DNA of 10,061 nucleotides. Origin: Microbacterium sp. (GTDB lineage: Bacteria; Actinomycetota; Actinomycetes; Actinomycetales; Microbacteriaceae). How positions within the stretch are numbered: the stretch's first letter is position 1; the number at the start of each line of letters is the position of its first letter. The stretch covers positions 1-10,061 of the forward strand of contig JAITUD010000183.1 of the NCBI GenBank assembly GCA_031286555.1, read 5' to 3'. Below, piece by piece: positions 5,884-10,061 of this stretch. The position numbers and the translations under genes were made by a program. The notes under the pieces were generated by a model, which was given only the letters and a program-made list of their open reading frames with translations, searched no databases and had not been told where the DNA came from.

Positions 5884-7614
5884 CCTCTTGCGCAGCACCT
5901 CGATGCGCGCCTGCAGCTGCGTCACCGTCGCCTGTGCGACGGCGGGGCCGCCGCACACCCTGCGCAGCTCGGCGTGCACCGCGCCATGCGGTTCCCCGCT
6001 CTGCCTGGCGTACAGGCCGACCAGGCTGTTCAGAAGCTGGCGCTGCTCGCGCAGCGTGCGATGCAGCGGGGCCGGCAGAGTCGTGGTGGCCTCAGGGCCC
6101 GCCTGCGCCTCGCGCGCCTCGCGCAGCTTGGACTGGCGAGCGCTTCGCTGCATGAGCAGCTCGTGCACGTGCTCGGGCTCGAGCAGGCCGGGGAGCCCGA
6201 TGAACTCCTCCTCCTCCAGGGAGCCCGGTTCGGCGAGCTGACCGAAGTCCTTGCCCTCGAACACCACCCTGTCGAAATGCGCGATCGACGAGATCGCCTG
6301 ATAGCTGAACTCCTGGGTGAGCGCGTCGGACGCCTCGTCCTCCCTGTTCGCGCTCTCCAGCAGCGAGTCCTCGAGACCGTCGTCGTCCTTCTCCCCGCGG
6401 TCCAGAGCATGGTCGCGCTGACGCTCCATCTCGTTCGCGAGCGTCATCAGCACGGGGACGTTGGGCAGGAAGACGCTGGCGGCCTCGCCACGGCGCCTGG
6501 CGCGCACGAACCGACCGATCGCCTGCGCGAAGAACAGCGGCGTCGACGATGAGGTGGCGTACACCCCGACCGCGAGCCGCGGCACGTCGACACCCTCCGA
6601 CACCATGCGCACGGCCACCATCCAGCGCCGGTCGTTCTCGCTGAACTTCTCGATCCGCTCCGACGCCGAGGCATCGTCGGAGAGCACGATCGTGGGCTGC
6701 TCCCCTGTGATGCTGTGAAGGATCTTCGCATAGGCGCGTGCGACGGTCTGATCGGTGGCGAGCACCAGCCCGCCGGCGTCCGGCACATGATGGCGGATCT
6801 CGGTGAGCCGCCGATCCGCGGCGGAGAGCACCGCCGGCATCCACGAGCCCTCGGGATCGAGCGCCGTGCGCCAGGCCTGCGAGGTGATGTCCTTGGTGTT
6901 GTCCTGCCCGAGGTGCGCCTCGAGCTCATCGCCGGCACTGGTGCGCCAGGTCATCTTGCCGGAGTACATGTGGAACAGCACCGGCCGCACGACGCCGTCG
7001 GCCAGCGCGCGGCCGTAGCCGTACCGGTAGTCGGTGACCGAGATCCGCGACCCGGACTCGTCGGGGTGGTACTCCACGAACGGGATCGGCGCGGTGTCGC
7101 TGCGGAACGGCGTGCCGGACAGCAGCAGCCGGCGCTTCGCAGGGCCGTAGGCGTCGCGGATGGCGTCGCCCCAGCTCAGCGCGTCGCCGCCGTGGTGCAC
7201 CTCGTCGAGGATCACGAGCGTCTTCGCATCCTCGGTGAGGTGCCGGTGCACCGAGGACTTCGCCGCGACCTGCGCATAGGTGACGACCACGCCGTGGTAG
7301 TGCCGCGCCGGCGCCCAGTGACTGTTGCGGAATCGCGGATCGAGACGGATGTGCACACGGGCGGCCGCATCGGCCCACTGCGTCTTCAGGTGCTCGGTCG
7401 GTGCGACCACGATGACGCGGTTGACCTCGCCCATGCGCAGCAGCTCCACCGCAAGCGTCAGCGCGAAGGTCGTCTTGCCCGCGCCGGGGGTGGCTGCGAC
7501 GAGATAGTCGCGCTGATCGCGCTGGAAGTAGTCCTCCAGCGCCTCGCGCTGCCAGGCGCGCAGTTTGTCCGCCGTTCCCCACGGAGCACGCTGCGGGAAA
7601 GACGGGGAGAGCAT
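5872..7614 (-). CDS. Superfamily 2 DEAD/DEAH-box helicase
   Basis: The product has 580 residues. Visible SF2 motifs are Walker A ATPGAGKTT (41-49), DEVH box in LVILDEVHH (133-141), motif III SGTPF (166-170), motif V VSEGVDVPRL (338-347) and motif VI QAIGRFVRARR (364-374). The order and spacing are those of an ATP-dependent nucleic-acid translocase of the XPB/type-I/III-restriction-helicase group. The last third (about 395-580) holds acidic stretches (EKDDDGLED; SLEEEEF) and a charged helical tail with no motif I recognise. No nuclease or methylase gene lies beside it. I chose ATG 7614 because MLSPSFPQRAPWGTA is a familiar N-terminus in related proteins and a -10 box precedes it at leaderless distance; upstream in-frame Met codons at 7644 and 7686 would run through that promoter. 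Helicase activity is well supported; the DNA or RNA process it serves is unknown. Confidence 0.9.
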   Translation of the reverse strand: MLSPSFPQRAPWGTADKLRAWQREALEDYFQRDQRDYLVAATPGAGKTTFALTLAVELLRMGEVNRVIVVAPTEHLKTQWADAAARVHIRLDPRFRNSHWAPARHYHGVVVTYAQVAAKSSVHRHLTEDAKTLVILDEVHHGGDALSWGDAIRDAYGPAKRRLLLSGTPFRSDTAPIPFVEYHPDESGSRISVTDYRYGYGRALADGVVRPVLFHMYSGKMTWRTSAGDELEAHLGQDNTKDITSQAWRTALDPEGSWMPAVLSAADRRLTEIRHHVPDAGGLVLATDQTVARAYAKILHSITGEQPTIVLSDDASASERIEKFSENDRRWMVAVRMVSEGVDVPRLAVGVYATSSSTPLFFAQAIGRFVRARRRGEAASVFLPNVPVLMTLANEMERQRDHALDRGEKDDDGLEDSLLESANREDEASDALTQEFSYQAISSIAHFDRVVFEGKDFGQLAEPGSLEEEEFIGLPGLLEPEHVHELLMQRSARQSKLREAREAQAGPEATTTLPAPLHRTLREQRQLLNSLVGLYARQSGEPHGAVHAELRRVCGGPAVAQATVTQLQARIEVLRKRVRS

Positions 7615-7627
7615 TCCCTCAACGATA
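7615..7627 (-). promoter_or_regulatory. Candidate leaderless promoter (-10 TATCGT) of the helicase
   Basis: TATCGT on the minus strand (7622-7627) fits TANNNT and ends 7 bases before the ATG at 7614. This would put the transcript start at the start codon. The GAGGGA directly touching the ATG is too close to act as a normal Shine-Dalgarno. No clear -35 box was found. Promoter function is inferred. Confidence 0.4.
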
Positions 7628-7637
7628 GTCGAGCCCG

Positions 7638-7665
7638 CCGACATCGCCCGCGCACCCGGTAGGCT
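7638..7665 (+). promoter_or_regulatory. Candidate promoter of the GDSL hydrolase
   Basis: CCGACA (7638-7643, four of six bases matching TTGACA) and TAGGCT (7660-7665, fitting TANNNT) are separated by 16 bp. The predicted transcript start near 7672 would leave a leader of about 47 bases before the ATG at 7719. The site lies 11 bp from the divergent helicase -10 box, so the two promoters would compete for polymerase. Confidence 0.45.
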
Positions 7666-7706
7666 CGCATGCGGCGCGCCCGGCATCCCGAGGCGCCCGC
7701 TGCGTG

Positions 7707-7712
7707 AAGGAG
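7707..7712 (+). promoter_or_regulatory. Ribosome binding site of the GDSL hydrolase
   Basis: AAGGAG lies 6 bases before the ATG at 7719. It fixes that start and excludes the in-frame GTG at 7704, which precedes the site. Confidence 0.8.
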
Positions 7713-7718
7713 AGTTCG

Positions 7719-8552
7719 ATGGTCGACCAGGAATCGTCCCGCACCCCGTACATCGCCAACGAGGGCGCTCACCCGTGGCACCGGTTCGTCGCCATCGGAG
7801 ACTCGTTCACCGAGGGCATCGGCGATCCCGATCCGAGCGCGCCGGGCAGACATCGCGGCTGGGCGGATCGCACCGCAGAGGTGCTCGCGCAGCAGGTGGA
7901 CGACTTCGCCTACGCGAACCTCGCCGTCCGCGGCAAGCTCATCGCGCAGATCGTGGCCGACCAGATCGAGCCCGCCGTGGCGCTGAAGCCCGACCTCATC
8001 TCGATCTGTGCGGGGGGCAACGACGTGATCCGTCCCGGCACCGACCCCGACGACATCGCGAGCCAGCTCGACGGCGCGGTGGCGCGGCTCTCGGCCAGCG
8101 GGGCGGCGGTGGTGCTGTTCACCGGGATCGACACCGGCTTCACGCCCGTGTTCCGTCCGTTCCGCGGCAAGGTGGCGATCTACAACGAGAACGTCCGCAC
8201 GATCGCCGACCGGTACGACTGCATCGTCGCCGATCAGTGGGCGCTGAAGGTCGTGCAGGATCCCCGGTTCTTCGATGACGACCGCCTGCATTACAACGCG
8301 CTCGGGCACCACGAGGTGGCCCGGATGGTGCTGCGCTCGCTGAACGTGCCCAACGACCTGCAGGCCATGCAGCCCGATCCCGTGCCGGTGCGCACCTGGC
8401 GCGAGGCCCGCGCGGAGGACATCGGCTGGGCGCGCGAGCACCTGGTGCCCTGGGTTCTCCGCCGGCTGCGGCACCAGTCGTCCGGCGACGACGTCGAGGC
8501 CAAGCGGCCAGAGCCCGCGCCCGTGACTCTTCCGGGCGGCCCCGCCGCCTGA
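7719..8552 (+). CDS. SGNH/GDSL-family hydrolase
   Basis: The product has 277 residues. Block I is FVAIGDSFTEGIG (23-35) with nucleophile S29. Block II is NLAVRG (67-72) with oxyanion-hole Gly72. Block III is AGGNDV (98-103) with N101. Block V is DRLHYNALGH (188-197), giving the catalytic pair D188/H191. All four SGNH blocks are therefore present and the enzyme should be active as an esterase, lipase or related O-deacylase. No signal peptide or lipobox is seen, so it probably acts in the cytosol. The C-terminal 70 or so residues after the catalytic domain (WREARAEDIGWAREHLVPW, then a Pro/Glu-rich tail) are of a type common to actinobacterial members. The substrate cannot be told from sequence. 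It is transcribed divergently from the helicase and converges on dxs, so it is probably a single-gene unit. Confidence 0.92.
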   Translation: MVDQESSRTPYIANEGAHPWHRFVAIGDSFTEGIGDPDPSAPGRHRGWADRTAEVLAQQVDDFAYANLAVRGKLIAQIVADQIEPAVALKPDLISICAGGNDVIRPGTDPDDIASQLDGAVARLSASGAAVVLFTGIDTGFTPVFRPFRGKVAIYNENVRTIADRYDCIVADQWALKVVQDPRFFDDDRLHYNALGHHEVARMVLRSLNVPNDLQAMQPDPVPVRTWREARAEDIGWAREHLVPWVLRRLRHQSSGDDVEAKRPEPAPVTLPGGPAA

Positions 8553-8560
8553 GCGGGGTC
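8538..8560. terminator. Bidirectional hairpin terminator candidate between the GDSL gene and dxs
   Basis: GGCCCCGC (8538-8545) pairs with GCGGGGTC (8553-8560), including one G-T pair, around a 7-base loop that contains the hydrolase stop codon. The dxs stop lies at 8571-8573 on the other strand. The stem is strong, but no T-tract follows. With only 18 bp between the two convergent genes, a shared terminator is plausible. Confidence 0.45.
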
Positions 8561-8570
8561 CTGGCGGGCC

Positions 8571-10061
8571 TCAGCGCAGGTTGGGGCCCAGCGGCAGCTC
8601 GATCGCGCCGGTCTCCCCCGTCTGGCGCGCCATCGGCACGCGCCGGCCGAGCACCTGCGCGACGACATCGTGCGCGATCTTCGGCGCGGTCAGACCGGCG
8701 TCCTCGAGGATCTGCTCCCTGGAGGCGTGATCGATGTACGCATCCGGCACGCCGAGCTCATCGACGGCGGTGTCGACGCCGGCCTCGCGAAGCACCTGAC
8801 GCACACGTGTGCCGATGCCGCCCACGCGGATGCCGTCCTCCATCGTGATCACGAGGCGATGCCGGGCGGCCAGCTCCACGATCGACGGCTGCACCGGGAT
8901 CGCCCAGCGCGGGTCGATCACCGTCGCCCCGATGCCCTGTGCGCGCAGCCGCCGCGCGACGTCGAGCGCCATCGATGCGAACGGACCGATGCCGATCAGC
9001 AGCACGTCCTCGGTCTCGTCCCTGGCCAGCACGTCGACACCGTCGTGCAGACGCTCCAGAGCCGGGATGTCGTCGGGCGCGGCGCCCTTCGGGTAGCGGA
9101 TGACGGTCGGCGCGTCGTCGACGGCAACAGCCTCTTCCAGCACCTCCCGCAGGCGCGCGCCGTCGCGCGGCGCGGCGATGCGGATGCCGGGCACGATCTG
9201 CAGCATCGACAGATCCCAGATGCCGTGGTGGCTGGGACCGTCCGGACCGGTCACGCCCGCACGGTCGAGCACGAACGTCACACCGGCCTTGTGCAGGCCG
9301 ACGTCCATCAGGACCTGATCGAGCGCGCGGCCCATGAACGTCGCGTAGATCGCGACCACCGGATGCAGGCCGCCGAAGGCGAGCCCGGCGGCCGATGCCA
9401 CCGCGTGCTGCTCGGCGATGCCGACGTCGTAGACACGGTCGGGGAACCGCTCCGCGAAGGGGGCGAGGCCGGTGGGACGCAGCATCGCCGCGGTCATCGC
9501 GATGACCTGGTCGTGACGCGCCCCGACATCGACAAGCGCGTCGGCGAAGACGTCCGTCCAGGCATGGCCAGACGACTTCGCCAGCGAGCCGCCCGTCTTC
9601 GGGTCGATGCGTCCCACGGAGTGGAACTGGTCGGCCTCGTCGTCGAGCGCGGGCTGATAGCCGCGGCCCTTCTCGGTGATGACGTGCACGATGACCGGCG
9701 CGCCGAAGCCCTTCGCCAGCTGCAGAGTCTCCTGAAGGGCGGCGATGTCGTGGCCGTCCACGGGACCCAGGTACTTGATGTCGAGATTGGAGTACAGCGC
9801 CGCATTGTTTGTGAACCGGCTCAGGAACCCGTGCGTTCCGCCCCGTACGCCGCGGAACAGGGCGCGGCCGAACGGGCCGAAGGAGCGGAACAGCCGGTCG
9901 GATCTGTGGTGCAGGTCGCGGTAGGCCGCGGCCGTGCGGACACGGTTCAGGTAGCGCGACATCCCGCCGATCGTCGGCGCATAGGAGCGGCCGTTGTCGT
10001 TGACGACGATGACCAGGTTCCGGTCGTTGTCGTCGGAGATGTTGTTCAGCGCCTCCCAGGT
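8571..10061 (-). CDS. dxs: 1-deoxy-D-xylulose-5-phosphate synthase, C-terminal part
   Basis: The frame is open to the right edge, so 496 codons are present and roughly the first 130-150 of a typical 630-residue Dxs are missing. Dxs is the cytosolic thiamine-diphosphate enzyme that condenses pyruvate with glyceraldehyde 3-phosphate into DXP, the first step of the MEP isoprenoid pathway, also feeding thiamine and pyridoxal synthesis. Counting from the window edge, the cofactor/Mg region includes VNDNGRSYAPTIGG (20-33), YLGPVDGHD (97-105) carries the conserved His, and GIAEQHAVASAAGLA (214-228) carries the catalytic Glu217. DRAGVTGPDGPSHHG (266-280) is the transketolase-type substrate-binding stretch, and a C-terminal transketolase domain follows (about 360-485). 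Nothing looks broken. An internal Met at 9962 is not the start, since conserved Dxs sequence continues upstream of it. Confidence 0.97.
   Translation of the reverse strand, partial: TWEALNNISDDNDRNLVIVVNDNGRSYAPTIGGMSRYLNRVRTAAAYRDLHHRSDRLFRSFGPFGRALFRGVRGGTHGFLSRFTNNAALYSNLDIKYLGPVDGHDIAALQETLQLAKGFGAPVIVHVITEKGRGYQPALDDEADQFHSVGRIDPKTGGSLAKSSGHAWTDVFADALVDVGARHDQVIAMTAAMLRPTGLAPFAERFPDRVYDVGIAEQHAVASAAGLAFGGLHPVVAIYATFMGRALDQVLMDVGLHKAGVTFVLDRAGVTGPDGPSHHGIWDLSMLQIVPGIRIAAPRDGARLREVLEEAVAVDDAPTVIRYPKGAAPDDIPALERLHDGVDVLARDETEDVLLIGIGPFASMALDVARRLRAQGIGATVIDPRWAIPVQPSIVELAARHRLVITMEDGIRVGGIGTRVRQVLREAGVDTAVDELGVPDAYIDHASREQILEDAGLTAPKIAHDVVAQVLGRRVPMARQTGETGAIELPLGPNLR

Noticed and set aside
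4338..6155. A 605-codon open frame on the plus strand opposite the metal transporter and parts of its neighbours.
   Set aside because: It is rich in Arg, Gly, His and Gln with no domain, and lies antisense to clear genes. Such long antisense frames are expected where third positions are nearly all G or C.
6715..7662. A 315-codon plus-strand open frame opposite the helicase N-terminal part.
   Set aside because: Arg/Gly/Val/His-rich shadow of the helicase frame; the helicase motifs on the other strand are unambiguous.
7615..7686. Extended helicase starts at 7644 or 7686.
   Set aside because: They would place coding sequence across the likely -10 box, and the added residues are low-complexity; the familiar N-terminus begins at 7614.
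7704..7718. GTG start at 7704 for the GDSL hydrolase.
   Set aside because: The AAGGAG ribosome site lies downstream of this GTG and at proper distance from the ATG at 7719.
5872..8552. The helicase and neighbouring hydrolase as a two-gene phage-defence system.
   Set aside because: The genes are divergent, no nuclease or methylase domain is present, and the hydrolase is an ordinary SGNH enzyme, so nothing in the sequence supports a defence role.
1..10061. CRISPR array, tRNA/rRNA gene, insertion sequence, prophage or toxin-antitoxin pair.
   Set aside because: No regularly spaced repeats, cloverleaf-like stretch, transposase or integrase motif was seen; the gaps are too short to hold most of these.

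Overview
The window is very GC-rich (well above 65% by eye), with dense genes, strong G/C preference at third codon positions and short intergenic gaps. Gene content points to an actinobacterium of the Microbacteriaceae type, most likely Microbacterium or a close relative: an actinobacterial Dxs, a DUF6325/SHOCT gene pair, a large LuxR-type (LAL) regulator, and starts that look leaderless behind TANNNT -10 boxes. The genus is an inference from resemblance.

Layout. Positions 1-1164 (+) are the 3' part of a SulP-family anion transporter with a C-terminal STAS domain. Twelve bases later, 1176-3734 (+) encodes a full-length 852-residue STAND/LuxR regulator; a TAAAAT box overlapping the transporter stop codon could start a leaderless transcript for it. 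It converges on a three-gene minus-strand cluster: an MbfA-like ferritin/VIT1 iron transporter (5735-4638), a DUF6325 protein (4574-4107) and a small SHOCT-domain protein (4110-3763), the last two overlapping by 4 bp. A 136-bp gap (5736-5871) with palindromes, a short hairpin and a 12-bp tandem duplication separates it from an SF2 DEAD/DEAH helicase (7614-5872, -). A compact divergent promoter region (7615-7718) separates the helicase from a GDSL/SGNH hydrolase (7719-8552, +). The hydrolase converges on dxs (8571 to the right edge, -), with a hairpin across the junction.

How the genes relate. Most look like independent housekeeping or accessory genes. The one likely functional unit is the minus-strand cluster. 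The MbfA-like protein should move iron or manganese across the membrane using its ferritin-like domain. The coupled DUF6325 and SHOCT genes may be co-expressed with it, but their roles are unknown.

I saw no tRNA, rRNA, CRISPR array, insertion sequence or prophage gene, and no clear case of a wholly undescribed system. The most interesting items are the possible leaderless promoter embedded in a stop codon, the mbfA-DUF6325-SHOCT cluster with twin palindromes upstream, the uncharacterised C-terminal third of the helicase, and a window-wide excess of the hexamer GCATCC/GGATGC.
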